Shown one piece after another: positions 8,822 to 16,426 of a stretch of 32,628 nt of DNA. The stretch is from contig DHSK01000147.1 in assembly GCA_002408445.1 (NCBI GenBank), positions 1-32,628 of the forward strand. The letters run 5' to 3'. The position numbers and the translations under genes are program-made. The notes beneath the pieces were generated by a model that was not told where the DNA came from, ran no database searches, and saw only the letters and a list, made by a program, of their open reading frames with translations. The number at the start of each line of letters is the position of its first letter. Position 1 is the stretch's first letter. This DNA comes from Syntrophomonas sp. UBA5288. Lineage in GTDB: Bacteria > Bacillota > Syntrophomonadia > Syntrophomonadales > Syntrophomonadaceae.

Positions 8822-10192
8822 TTATTTACTTCTTTTCATGAAATCTAAATATATAGCATTCTCTATCCTCTTTTGCTGCATAGTACAGGCCACCCGGTCA
8901 GGTGTGCTCATATCCCCACCGGCATGCAGAGCAGCAGCGTGGCACCCTCCTCCGCAAAAATAGCGGGCCCAACAAAAGCGGCACTCTTTATCCTTTAAAC
9001 GGTTATGGCGAAAACGGTCGACAATTTTACGGTCAATCTTGCCGTCACTTACATTACCCATATAAAATCCATCTTCCCCAATGAACTGATGACAGGGATA
9101 AATGTCTCCTCCCGGAGTTACCACCAGATATTCACAACCGGCTCCGCATCCGCTGCAGCGTTTGGCAATACACGGTCCCTGCTGAAGATTTAAATCATAA
9201 TGGAAGAATTGAATCCTGTTTCCCTTCTTATAATAATCCAGCAATAAAAGCGTCAGTCTTTCATATTCCTCCAGGACCCGGGGTAAATCTTCCTGCTTAA
9301 TGGCCAAATCGTTTTGCCCTACCGCAGGCTCCAGCGATATAGCATCAAACCCCAGTTCTATCAGATGCTTTAAATCGTTGCTGAAATCAAGATTATTTCT
9401 GGTAAAGGTACCGCGTACATAATAACTGACCGGGTTCCTTGCTACCATCTCTTTTATATGGGGCACAATCTTACCGTAAGAGCCCTGCCCGTCGGCCAGA
9501 ATACGGTGGCGGTCGTTGACCTCCTCCCGACCGTCCAGACTAAGGATTACACTTATATCGTTTTCAATTACCCAGTCCATAACCTTACTGTCCAATAACA
9601 GCGCATTGGTAGTCAGGGTAAAATTAAACTTTTTGCCTTCGGATATCTCCTTCTCCCGGCCGTAGCGCACCATTTCCTTCATCATATCCAGGTTGAGCAG
9701 GGGCTCGCCGCCGAAGAAATCCACTTCCAGATGCTTGATGCCCTGGCTGCGGGCAATCAAAAAGTCCAGGGCCTGCCGCCCGGTGGCAGCCGACATAAGT
9801 GCCTCCCTGAGGCCAAAATTGCCTTGCTCCGCAAAACAATAGGTGCAGCGCATGTTACAGGTATGGGCTATGTTCAGGCATAACGCCTTTACCGGAATCT
9901 CCAGCCAATCGAAATCAATATCCTCATCCTTGGTAAACAACGATTCTTCTTCATAAGCGGCTTTGATCTCCCTGACTGCTTCCGCTACCTGCTCCGAAGG
10001 AAATTTACCTTCGCATAATGCAGCCGCCCGCTCCAGATCACCCTGGCAGGCGGTCAAATTCTCCAGTAAAGCATAGGCGACATCGTCAACCAGATGAATG
10101 GCGCCGCTGTTTACATCCATAACTATATTAGTTTTCTGAAACCTGAATATATGCAGATTGGCTTTAAAATCATAGTCAGCCAATAAAAACAT
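8822..10192 (-). CDS. Thioether-forming SCIFF peptide maturase (radical SAM/SPASM)
   Basis: A 456-residue radical SAM enzyme that installs Cys-to-alpha-carbon (or related) thioether links in the SCIFF precursor encoded just upstream. Seen: the CNMRCTYC cluster motif (Cys112, 116, 119), FFGGEPLLN in the SAM-binding region, and a SPASM-type C-terminus rich in cysteine (GPCIAKRCSGCGAGCEY, then CHQFIGEDG, ECRFCWARYFCGGGCH) that would bind two auxiliary clusters. The N-terminal 100 residues fit the PqqD-like RiPP-recognition region of this family. I place the start at ATG 10190-10192 (MFLLADYDF), because GAGAGGAGAG lies just upstream; an in-frame ATG 33 bases earlier lacks such a site. Members such as CteB have been characterised biochemically, but the peptide's biological role is unknown. 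Confidence 0.94.
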   Translation of the reverse strand: MFLLADYDFKANLHIFRFQKTNIVMDVNSGAIHLVDDVAYALLENLTACQGDLERAAALCEGKFPSEQVAEAVREIKAAYEEESLFTKDEDIDFDWLEIPVKALCLNIAHTCNMRCTYCFAEQGNFGLREALMSAATGRQALDFLIARSQGIKHLEVDFFGGEPLLNLDMMKEMVRYGREKEISEGKKFNFTLTTNALLLDSKVMDWVIENDISVILSLDGREEVNDRHRILADGQGSYGKIVPHIKEMVARNPVSYYVRGTFTRNNLDFSNDLKHLIELGFDAISLEPAVGQNDLAIKQEDLPRVLEEYERLTLLLLDYYKKGNRIQFFHYDLNLQQGPCIAKRCSGCGAGCEYLVVTPGGDIYPCHQFIGEDGFYMGNVSDGKIDRKIVDRFRHNRLKDKECRFCWARYFCGGGCHAAALHAGGDMSTPDRVACTMQQKRIENAIYLDFMKRSK

Positions 10193-10225
10193 CTTAACTC
10201 TCCTCTCTGAGCTATAAAAGGGCAC

Positions 10226-10252
10226 AAAAAAGGGGGGCTTACCCCCTTAAAC
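10226..10252 (-). terminator. Intra-operon terminator between SCIFF and its maturase
   Basis: On the minus strand the sequence AAGGGGGTAAGCCCCCCTT followed by TTTT forms a short GC-rich hairpin with a U-tract. It lies 8 bp after the SCIFF stop and about 34 bp before the maturase start. A leaky terminator would give more precursor than enzyme; this is inference. Confidence 0.75.
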
Positions 10253-10259
10253 ATTTTAT

Positions 10260-10403
10260 CTAGCTATGTTTACAAGTCTGATTGCCAACTGTACAGGAGG
10301 TCTTACATGCGGACTGGCATGAAGTTGCACATTCCCGGCAATTTATGTCTTTGGCATCCCTCTTCAAATTGGGCTTAACTACAGTAACAATATGTTTACT
10401 CAT
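10260..10403 (-). CDS. SCIFF ranthipeptide precursor (six cysteines in forty-five residues)
   Basis: The 47-residue peptide MSKHIVTVVKPNLKRDAKDI... has a basic leader followed by a core with cysteines at 22, 25, 29, 33, 37 and 44, the defining pattern of SCIFF. SCIFF peptides are nearly universal in Clostridia and are modified by the adjacent radical SAM enzyme. The start is ATG at 10401-10403 with AAAGGGGG upstream; a longer reading frame begins 39 bases earlier but lacks a ribosome site. A TATAAT lies 28 bp upstream of the start, so the gene appears to have its own promoter. The mature product and its function remain undetermined in general. Confidence 0.96.
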   Translation of the reverse strand: MSKHIVTVVKPNLKRDAKDINCRECATSCQSACKTSCTVGNQTCKHS

Positions 10404-10430
10404 ATTTAAAAACCCCCTTTCGGATATTAA

Positions 10431-10436
10431 ATTATA
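10431..10436 (-). promoter_or_regulatory. Probable -10 box for SCIFF
   Basis: A perfect TATAAT on the minus strand, 28 bp upstream of the SCIFF start. The -35 region at the expected distance is weak, so the call is tentative. Confidence 0.5.
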
Positions 10437-10520
10437 CTGCAAAAATTACCTCAGTATTCCTTAAGCCACCTTAAGATTATAACTTATCGGTCTTGACATT
10501 GTAAAGAGGTGGAAAAGCAC

Positions 10521-10553
10521 AACAAAGAGCACTTTTAGCTATGCTAAAAGTGC
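10521..10553 (-). terminator. Terminator copy within the distal repeat
   Basis: The 11-bp perfect stem GCACTTTTAGC / GCTAAAAGTGC is inherited from the tRNA-Gly transcript. In this copy the U-tract is interrupted by one base. It would now terminate the stalk-domain gene upstream. Confidence 0.75.
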
Positions 10554-10565
10554 CAAAAATACTTA

Positions 10566-10605
10566 TGGAGCGGGAAACGGGGGTCGAACCCGCGACACCC
10601 GGCTT
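10566..10605 (-). pseudogene. Truncated tRNA-Gly (3' half only)
   Basis: It matches the 3' half of the intact tRNA-Gly(CCC) at 13861-13935 from the anticodon loop through the T arm, acceptor strand and CCA. The 5' half is absent; the sequence instead runs into a GGGGGACGGTTCC motif. It cannot fold as a tRNA. Confidence 0.93.
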
Positions 10606-10607
10606 TG

Positions 10608-10640
10608 GAGTGAGTCAAGGAACCGTCCCCCTGATTCCTT
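10608..10640. repeat. REP-like motif at the insertion junction
   Basis: On the minus strand the 20-mer GGGGGACGGTTCCTTGACTC (10613-10632) lies between the stalk-domain stop codon and the truncated tRNA-Gly. Its head resembles the GGGACGTTC heads of the REP-like pair at 31391-31692. Such motifs are typical of sequences mobilised by RAYT (Y1-type) transposases; that link is inference. Confidence 0.45.
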
Positions 10641-11756
10641 TTAAGCATTGCCAATAAATTCGTAAGCATATAAATATGAACCATCATTTATTTTTACTGA
10701 TCTCACTTTGCTGTGCGAATCTAGGATTTGAACATCAATGGTTTTATCTGAAGAGGTCCCATTCTTGGTGATGATCTTCCATGTACTTATTCCGCCGTCC
10801 GTTTTGCTCTTATTAATGGATAAGATATTGTCCCTTTCTTCACCGACGAAATGAAGATTTAATAAGTTAATAATCATTTTAGACTCCGGTCTATTCTGCA
10901 AAGCTGGCATAATGCCTCGATTTTGCGCCGGTGTCGGATCGACGCCGGTGCAACTTAGACCCCATCCAATATTCGGTTTCCTAACATAGAAATCTTGATA
11001 ATACTCGTTCATCCCTGTTATAACCACTTTGTCAGTTCCGGGATTGGTAATAAGGTTAATTGAAGAAATAAAATTAGAATATTCAATATAATTATTATGT
11101 ATTCCTTTATAACCAGAAAGAGCATGATTGGAAGTTAAGTCGGTAATTGAGGCATTAAACGAATAAACCTGTCCAAAGGCCATTTGATTGATTAAAGATA
11201 ATACCGTTTCGCTGTCTTCTGATTTGCCGCCTGGACATGAAATTGCAAGCCCACCGGCTTCAAACCAAGTATAATTCCATCCGAATAATTCAGCAGCAAA
11301 ATGCCATGTTAATGGAAAATAAGTAATGTTTCTAAAATTAATTAAAGGCCAATTTTCCTTGTTATTTATTATTTTTTGGCCATTTATTGTGATTGGATAG
11401 CTTGGTATAACCACTGAATACCGGGTTTGCATATTATTTATCACACTATTTATTTCTTGATTTTTATAGGCAAAACATTGCCCGGTTTTATTGATCGTGA
11501 GACCAGAAGTCTGATCCCATTGGCAATCCAGTCCCAAAAATCTGCAATAATCCCAGGTTAGCGGGAAGTAGGTTATGTCTTTATATGTTAATAAGGGATA
11601 GTCACTATTAATGTTATTTATTAATATTCCATTCAAGGTTACATTAAAGGTTGGAATATTAGCGTTATTCGATGAAAATGCAAAAGCATTTTTGCTCGTC
11701 GAAAATATAACGCAAAATCCTATAAAGGCAATTAAAAGATAATTGCGAAATTTCAT
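10641..11756 (-). CDS. Secreted protein with two copper-amine-oxidase-N-like stalk repeats
   Basis: A 371-residue protein with a signal peptide (residues 1-27, ending NAFAF). Two related repeats follow, near 30-95 and 105-170, each with a segment YPLLTYKDITYFPLTWDY or its cognate, FRNITYFPLTWHF. This is the stalk-type beta domain found at the N-terminus of copper amine oxidases and widespread in clostridial surface proteins; no amine-oxidase catalytic domain is present. The C-terminal 200 residues are unrecognised. ATG at 11754-11756 has AAGGAG about ten bases upstream; a TTG 6 bases earlier is possible. It lies in the AT-rich insertion downstream of the ECF sigma genes, which may control it (inference). 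Confidence 0.75.
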   Translation of the reverse strand: MKFRNYLLIAFIGFCVIFSTSKNAFAFSSNNANIPTFNVTLNGILINNINSDYPLLTYKDITYFPLTWDYCRFLGLDCQWDQTSGLTINKTGQCFAYKNQEINSVINNMQTRYSVVIPSYPITINGQKIINNKENWPLINFRNITYFPLTWHFAAELFGWNYTWFEAGGLAISCPGGKSEDSETVLSLINQMAFGQVYSFNASITDLTSNHALSGYKGIHNNYIEYSNFISSINLITNPGTDKVVITGMNEYYQDFYVRKPNIGWGLSCTGVDPTPAQNRGIMPALQNRPESKMIINLLNLHFVGEERDNILSINKSKTDGGISTWKIITKNGTSSDKTIDVQILDSHSKVRSVKINDGSYLYAYEFIGNA

Positions 11757-11917
11757 AAACAATCCACTCCTTTTGTTAAATTACACTGTTAACTTTATAA
11801 AAACCAACAACAGAGAAAATGTGAATAGCAAATAGTTTAATAAAAAGAAATATATTTGACAACCATTAATTTTATGAGATTATTGTAATTGTACACACGA
11901 GTTACAAATTGAGTCAA

Positions 11918-11949
11918 TCAGCACCACCCGTCTAACGGGTGGTTTGCTC
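11918..11949. other. IS200/IS605-type terminal hairpin
   Basis: Accacccgt-ctaa-cgggtggt forms a strong imperfect hairpin of the kind that marks the end of single-strand transposing IS200/IS605 elements. It lies just beyond the C-terminal remnant of a TnpA gene. Confidence 0.5.
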
Positions 11950-12055
11950 TGAGGCTATAAGCCTCTGTTACCGACCAGCGCCTTAAGATGCTGGCTTTCA
12001 CTTTCGTTCAAGCCACTAGGCCTTTGCCGCTTTTGCCGCCCCTGAAAGGGCATTT

Positions 12056-12275
12056 GTATTGCTTGCTACCCCTTAAAGGGGGCCTCATACTCCTTAACAC
12101 TCAACTTATCGAGTGCTATGTCATGTTTTTCTTGTTCTTGGATATACTTTTTTATGGTTGCTTAATTTAAATCCAACCGTGCTCACATAATAGCCTTCTG
12201 CCCAAAAATGGCGGTTCCAAAATTTGTATTTCAGTCATGCTTATCGAAAATCATAGTGCACTTTTCCCCTTAAGA
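12056..12275 (-). pseudogene. IS200-type TnpA (Y1 transposase) remnant
   Basis: No open frame spans it, but separate frames on the minus strand give LKYKFWNRHFWAEGYYVSTV and then ATIKKYIQEQEKHD, continuing to a stop at 12076-12078 region (KEYEAPFKG). These match the C-terminal third of IS200/IS605 TnpA, including the YIQEQ helix that carries the catalytic tyrosine. At least two frameshifts are present and the N-terminal part is missing. The element is dead. With the hairpin it accounts for most of the 11757-12323 gap. Confidence 0.72.
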
Positions 12276-12323
12276 TATCTGTAGCAGTGGGAATTGACGC
12301 CCCCACTGCTATTTTCGTCTTTG

Positions 12324-13033
12324 TTAATTCTTAATTGAATTAGCTATTTCTATGGCTTGATTAGGACTAACATCTCCAAATATCTGACATATAATATGAT
12401 CATCTGTAATCCACAATAAACTGGCAGAACCCTCCTCAAAAGTGATTAGGTTACCTTCACACTACCGATCTGAACTTTCTCGGCTTTAGCCTGCCCAGCG
12501 CCGACGTTTACTGAAGAACTGAATTTTTCTGGCATGCTAGTCTGGGTAAAGAGTATTTTAGCATTCGGTGCGCTAAAGGATATAATAATGCATATTTGCT
12601 CATCTGTAGGGCTCTGCTTAACGCTATCAAGAGTATATCCGGGTGGTATATATTGGGGAACTAAGATTTTAAAGGGTATATCCCGCTGTATAGCAGCGAC
12701 TTCATCGGCTATATGGTTTTGGAATTGAAGCTGATTACCATCACTGTTTAGGCTGATATTTATACTTTTCCCTATATTAAGTATAGTCTGGAAGAATTGC
12801 TTTTTTAGGGCACAAACCGGCTCTGGAAAGAAAACTGCTCCTGATATACCTAGTAATAAAATTACGGCAGCTGCTATTTGTATCACACGACGCTGCTTCT
12901 GTTTTTTCTTCTGCTTATTTACTGTTATTTTCTCAGCAATCATTTGTTCCAGTTCGCTGATAGGAGTATTGACTTCAAGCTCAGCTGCTTTGAATGAATC
13001 GCTTAAAAACCTATCAAATTTTTCATCGGTCAT
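12324..13033 (-). pseudogene. ECF anti-sigma factor with DUF4367-type C-terminus, frameshifted
   Basis: The open part (12446-13033, 195 residues) starts MTDEKFDRFLSDSF, has one membrane segment near residues 44-65 (IQIAAAVILLLGISGAVFF) and an outside domain. It stops early after GSVKVT. In another frame the sequence continues LITFEEGSASLLWITDDHI to a stop at 12324, 41 residues that match the end of DUF4367 domains. One indel near 12449-12470 therefore splits the gene; sequencing error is possible. ATG at 13031-13033 overlaps the sigma gene by 11 bp and has GGAAGGTGAT upstream. Its expected role is to hold the sigma factor at the membrane. Confidence 0.82.
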
Positions 13034-13574
13034 TTTGATCACCTTCCTTGGCAAACAATTGTTGAAGATTGTTATATAACCTGGAACGGGCGCGAAAAAG
13101 TTGTTTCTTTACCGTCCCTGTACTTACCCCCAGCGCAAAGGCAATATCCTTTTCCTTCATATCTAAATAATAGCGCATAACGGTTACCTGTTGTTCTTGG
13201 TAAGACAATTTGCCAATAGTTTTTAACACCTGAGCTGCCGTTTCTTGTCTTTCAAATAATTCTGCAGGGGACTCATCAACAGGCAACTTAGAATTATAAA
13301 ATTCCATACCCGATGCTGGAACGGTTCGATTATTTCTTTCAATCTGAGTTCTACCAGTATTAATAGCTATTGAGAGTAACCAGGGGAAAAACTTGTCCGG
13401 ATCTTTAAGCTGATGGAATTTGGCAATACCCTTAGCGAAGGTTTCCTGAGCAATATCTTCAGCCAAATATCGATCCTCAGTTAAAAAATACACATAGTTG
13501 AGAATTCTCGGATAATAGTTTTGTATTGCCAAGCGCCAGAGCGAATCATCTCCGAACTCCGGATTATTATCCAT
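13023..13574 (-). CDS. ECF-type RNA polymerase sigma factor
   Basis: A 183-residue sigma-70 family member. Region 2 is visible as YFLTEDRYLAEDIAQETF near residues 29-46 followed by FFPWLLSIAINTGR, and region 4 as LSYQEQQVTVMRYYLDMKEK followed by the helix-turn-helix ALGVSTGTVKKQLFRARSRL near 145-168. ECF factors direct RNA polymerase to stress or envelope regulons. The start is ATG at 13572-13574, with AGAGGAGGG 9 bases upstream; an in-frame ATG 36 bases earlier lies before this site. It overlaps and precedes its anti-sigma gene, the usual arrangement, and belongs to the tRNA-bounded insertion. Confidence 0.92.
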   Translation of the reverse strand: MDNNPEFGDDSLWRLAIQNYYPRILNYVYFLTEDRYLAEDIAQETFAKGIAKFHQLKDPDKFFPWLLSIAINTGRTQIERNNRTVPASGMEFYNSKLPVDESPAELFERQETAAQVLKTIGKLSYQEQQVTVMRYYLDMKEKDIAFALGVSTGTVKKQLFRARSRLYNNLQQLFAKEGDQNDR

Positions 13575-13771
13575 ATTTAATGTCCCTCCTCTGGGATGAT
13601 TCAACCTCATTTAATAATCCCTTAAACAGCAAGAAGTCATTGGATGCGGCCTGAAATATTTCTCAATTATTCCACTTTATTCTATCATTGTCGATATAAT
13701 ATGAAAATAAGAATAGAAGATAAAGGCGAATATGATAAATCTTTAACTAATTTAAAGATCAAAAACCAACT

Positions 13772-13900
13772 TTATAACTTATCGGTCTTGACATTGTAAA
13801 GAGGTGGAAAAGCACAACAAAAAGCACTTTTAGCTATGCTAAAAGTGCCAAAAATACTTATGGAGCGGGAAACGGGGGTCGAACCCGCGACACCCGGCTT
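13772..13900. repeat. 129-bp direct repeat, proximal copy
   Basis: The partner of 10477-10605, offset 3,295 bp, with a single mismatch. In this copy the tRNA-Gly is complete. The gap 13575-13771 upstream of the sigma gene shows only AT-rich sequence. Confidence 0.95.
13816..13848 (-). terminator. Terminator of tRNA-Gly
   Basis: An 11-bp perfect stem (13824-13834 with 13838-13848), a 3-nt loop and TTTTT on the minus strand, 12 bp past the tRNA 3' end. Confidence 0.9.
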
Positions 13901-13935
13901 GGGAAGCCGGTGCTCTACCACTGAGCTACTCCCGC
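13861..13935 (-). tRNA. tRNA-Gly(CCC)
   Basis: A 75-nt cloverleaf with encoded CCA: acceptor GCGGGAG / CTCCCGC region, anticodon stem CCGGC / GCCGG around loop TTCCCAA, T loop TTCGACC. The anticodon CCC reads GGG. The 3' half is duplicated 3.3 kb downstream. Confidence 0.96.
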
Positions 13936-13997
13936 ATTACAACGCTATTTTATACCAATCAGGCATCCCAGTCAACTTTCGAGGCCCCAGAAAAATA

Positions 13998-14075
13998 TGG
14001 CGGAGCTGACGGGAATTGAACCCGCGGTCTTCGGCTTGACAGGCCGACATGTTAACCGCTACACCACAGCTCCGC
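13998..14075 (-). tRNA. tRNA-Asp(GTC)
   Basis: A 78-nt cloverleaf with CCA: acceptor GCGGAGC / GCTCCGC, anticodon stem TCGGC / GCCGA around loop CTGTCAA (anticodon GTC), T loop TTCAATT. It lies 62 bp upstream of tRNA-Gly and is probably co-transcribed with it. Confidence 0.96.
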
Positions 14076-14119
14076 AATTGTTGCAAAAATAATGATAACA
14101 AATATACGTGTAAACTGCA

Positions 14120-14136
14120 AGCTATTTATTAAAGTG
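14120..14136. repeat. Target duplication, left copy (17 bp)
   Basis: AGCTATTTATTAAAGTG occurs here and at 15596-15612, exactly flanking the insertion sequence. Confidence 0.85.
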
Positions 14137-15595
14137 TTGTTATTGATCAGTGATAATGTCATGGTATAACTCTTCAGGGAAAATGTCATCCCCCAGGATA
14201 AAGATATAATGGGAGGATGAAATTAAAAATGAGCAAACAAGAAGCAAGAAAAATAACTATCATCGAAGAACTATTGGCAAGCCGTTTTACAAATAAGCAG
14301 GCTGCAGAACTTCTAAACCTCAGTGTAAGACAAGTACAGCGGATGAAAGCGGAGGCATCTGCAAATGGGGTTATGAGCATTTTGCATAAGAATAGAGAAC
14401 GTAAACCGGCTAATGCATTGGATCCCGAAGTTGCTAAAGAAATCTGCCGAATTTATCAAACGGAGTTGTCCGGATATAATTTTTGTCATGCTACTGATGT
14501 GCTTGCTGAAGATAAAGACATTTTTGTTTCAGTAAGCACTGTCTCAAGATATCTTAAGGCCTGTGGCATTCGCTCTCCGAAGGCCAAGCGCAGACCTAAG
14601 AAACATCGCTCGAGAAATGCCCGGGAACGCGAAGGTGAAATGGTTCAAATGGATACTTCCAGTTTTGATTGGCTTGGTAGTGGTTCTTACTTGCACCTGC
14701 ACGGTGCAGTTGACGATGCCACTGGTCGTATCCTGGCTCTTCATTTTGAAAAGGAAGAAACCTTCGAAGGCTATTGTGAACTGATGTTTCAGATGAATCA
14801 GGATGGGCACTTGCCAAGAGAAATCTACACTGATGGCAGAACCGTTTTTGTTTACAACAGTAAAAAGAAAAGGGAATTATCTCTTGAAGAAGAGTTGGCC
14901 GGCCAAGTGGAAAAACAGACTAACTTTGCCAGAGCTCTCAATGAACTCAACATCCTGTTGATCATTGCCCGCTCTGCTCAGGCCAAAGGTGGTATTGAAA
15001 GGCTCTGGGAGACTTTACAGGACCGTTTGGCGAAAGATATGCAGCATAAAGGTATTTCCCCTCTGTGGAGCAGGCTAATGAATTCTTAAAGCATTATATT
15101 CCCTACTACAACCTAAATTCACCGTCGTCCAGGCTTCTAACCCTGAAAAGGCCTATTTGCCTAAGCAAGATTTGTTTTCATTGCAGCTGATTCTTGCCAA
15201 ACATGTGATAAGAAAACTTGATTCAGGCCTTTCTTTTTCCTTTGATAACCATAAATACCGGCTGCCTGTTCAGGTAGGAAATATAAAAGTACCTGCATCC
15301 CCTCATGACACGATTACTGTAGCAACCAGTAAGCATATCGGAATGCAGGTCCTTTATAAAGGCCTCGTTCTTAAACCCGAATTGCTCAAAACTCAGCCCA
15401 AGGAAAGTATAGTACAAATACCTCAGCAGGACAATTCTTGGAATAGCCTGCCAGCTCAGTCTAAAACCAGGCCAAAGAACAAATCACCTTGGTTTGCATA
15501 TACTACGATCTTCTATTCTAAAAGCCGCAGCAAGGATGACATTTCTGCTGCTGAGTTATCTAGGTAAAGGGGTGACATTTTTCTTGATCATTGAC
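14137..15595 (+). mobile_element. Decayed DDE insertion sequence (ISNCY/IS1202-like)
   Basis: A 1,459-bp unit between 17-bp direct repeats. Its ends are imperfect inverted repeats: 23 bp on the left (14139-14161, GTTATTGATCAG...) match the right end (15573-15595) at 17 positions. A subterminal motif AATGTCAYSS is found twice near each end: 14155-14164 and 14182-14191 on the left, 15534-15544 and 15571-15580 inverted on the right. It carries one broken transposase. Family placement rests on protein resemblance and the long target duplication. Confidence 0.8.
14217..15567 (+). pseudogene. DDE transposase (ISNCY-like), two frameshifts
   Basis: The first open part (14217-15089, 290 residues) has an N-terminal helix-turn-helix (FTNKQAAELLNLSVRQVQRM, residues 26-45) and a DDE catalytic core with Asp in EMVQMDTSSFDWL, Asp in REIYTDGRTVF and Glu in AKGGIERLWETLQDRL. 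It runs out of frame near 15060; the next frame gives EQANEFLKHYIPYYNL, and a further shift near 15115 leads to KFTVVQASNPEKAYLPKQD and the C-terminal domain ending at 15567. The protein would normally be about 445 residues. The ATG at 14229 has better spacing from GGGAGG than the one at 14217. It is inactive unless the shifts are sequencing errors. Confidence 0.85.
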
Positions 15596-15806
15596 AGCTA
15601 TTTATTAAAGTGCCAGGTAATCCGGTTAGATAAAATATTAGTTTCGGCTCGGCTCTGCTTATAGATAAGGGTATTCCCCCATAGATATAATGCCATTTTA
15701 GCAACAAGCCTTTTTTGCTGTCTGTCATAACGTATTTTGACTCTGTCTTATCAACAAAAACGGAGATTTCTATGATCAGTAAGACTATGTAGCCAAAACT
15801 TATCAT
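15588..15806 (-). CDS. Possible broken ORF, unrecognised
   Basis: A 72-codon frame with a hydrophobic N-terminus (MISFGYIVLLIIEISVF) and no recognisable domain. Its last codons fall in the target duplication and the insertion-sequence end. There is no good ribosome site. It may be the remains of a gene interrupted by the insertion, or chance. I have no functional suggestion. Confidence 0.2.
   Translation of the reverse strand: MISFGYIVLLIIEISVFVDKTESKYVMTDSKKGLLLKWHYIYGGIPLSISRAEPKLIFYLTGLPGTLINSCQ
15596..15612. repeat. Target duplication, right copy (17 bp)
   Basis: AGCTATTTATTAAAGTG, identical to 14120-14136. Confidence 0.85.
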
Positions 15807-15870
15807 TTAAACAGCAATGAACTAAATATTTACCTCGAAGCTTGAACTCCCCTAACTGATAGCGTCAGGA

Positions 15871-16287
15871 TCACCAAAGAACAGCGAAAAATAAAAGGAA
15901 CACCCCCACAACAAATACGTTTAACCGTCCTACCAGGATAGGATAAGACATACTCCTATAACGTAAAGCCCAAAAAGAGTTAATTGCGCCTAGTTTCCGG
16001 TTAAATAAAAGAAACACCAAACCCCAAATTAAAAACGAATAGTATTCAACTGATGCTACAGGCTTTCCCAATATCAAAAGCCCAGCTACCCATAACCAAT
16101 ATAATCCCAATAGAATTACAATTACCAGAGTTACTTTAGGTTTTCCAAGCATGATCCGCTTTTTTAATTCTTCAATTTCAGTCTCATCAGCCCATAGATT
16201 TACCTTGTTGTAAACCCGTAAACTTATTGGTATGCAAAAAATTAAAAGAATAAATCCCACTAAAACAAATAATATGATTGGAATCAT
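15871..16287 (-). CDS. Small integral membrane protein, unrecognised
   Basis: About 138 residues with four predicted membrane segments: 1-23 (IPIILFVLVGFILLIFCI), about 50-74, about 80-96 and about 114-137, with a charged loop (WADETEIEELKKRIMLGKPK) between the first two. I do not recognise the family. I chose ATG at 16285-16287 because AGGTGA lies seven bases upstream; an ATG 18 bases earlier, with GGGAGA directly before it, is possible. It stands alone between the dead insertion sequence and the nitroreductase-like gene on the opposite strand. Confidence 0.55.
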   Translation of the reverse strand: MIPIILFVLVGFILLIFCIPISLRVYNKVNLWADETEIEELKKRIMLGKPKVTLVIVILLGLYWLWVAGLLILGKPVASVEYYSFLIWGLVFLLFNRKLGAINSFWALRYRSMSYPILVGRLNVFVVGVFLLFFAVLW

Positions 16288-16426
16288 ATCTCTTTCACCT
16301 AGCATTCTCCCTTTTTATTACTATTATGGTTTATTTAACAATAACAGACTTTTCCTCCTTTTCAAAACCTTTCTCACTATCTCGAGACCTTTTCATTAAA
16401 ATAACGTCTGTTTAACTTTTATATTT

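Larger units (their letters stand above)
10477..10605. repeat. 129-bp direct repeat, distal copy, with 3' half of tRNA-Gly
   Basis: Identical to 13772-13900 except at 10527 (g here, a at 13822). It contains the 3' half of a tRNA-Gly gene (10566-10605) and the tRNA's terminator hairpin (10521-10553). Identity stops within the anticodon loop. Together the two copies bound a 3.3 kb insertion. Confidence 0.95.

Noticed and set aside
14544..14817. Overlapping frames on both strands inside the transposase
   Set aside because: Shadows of the transposase coding sequence.
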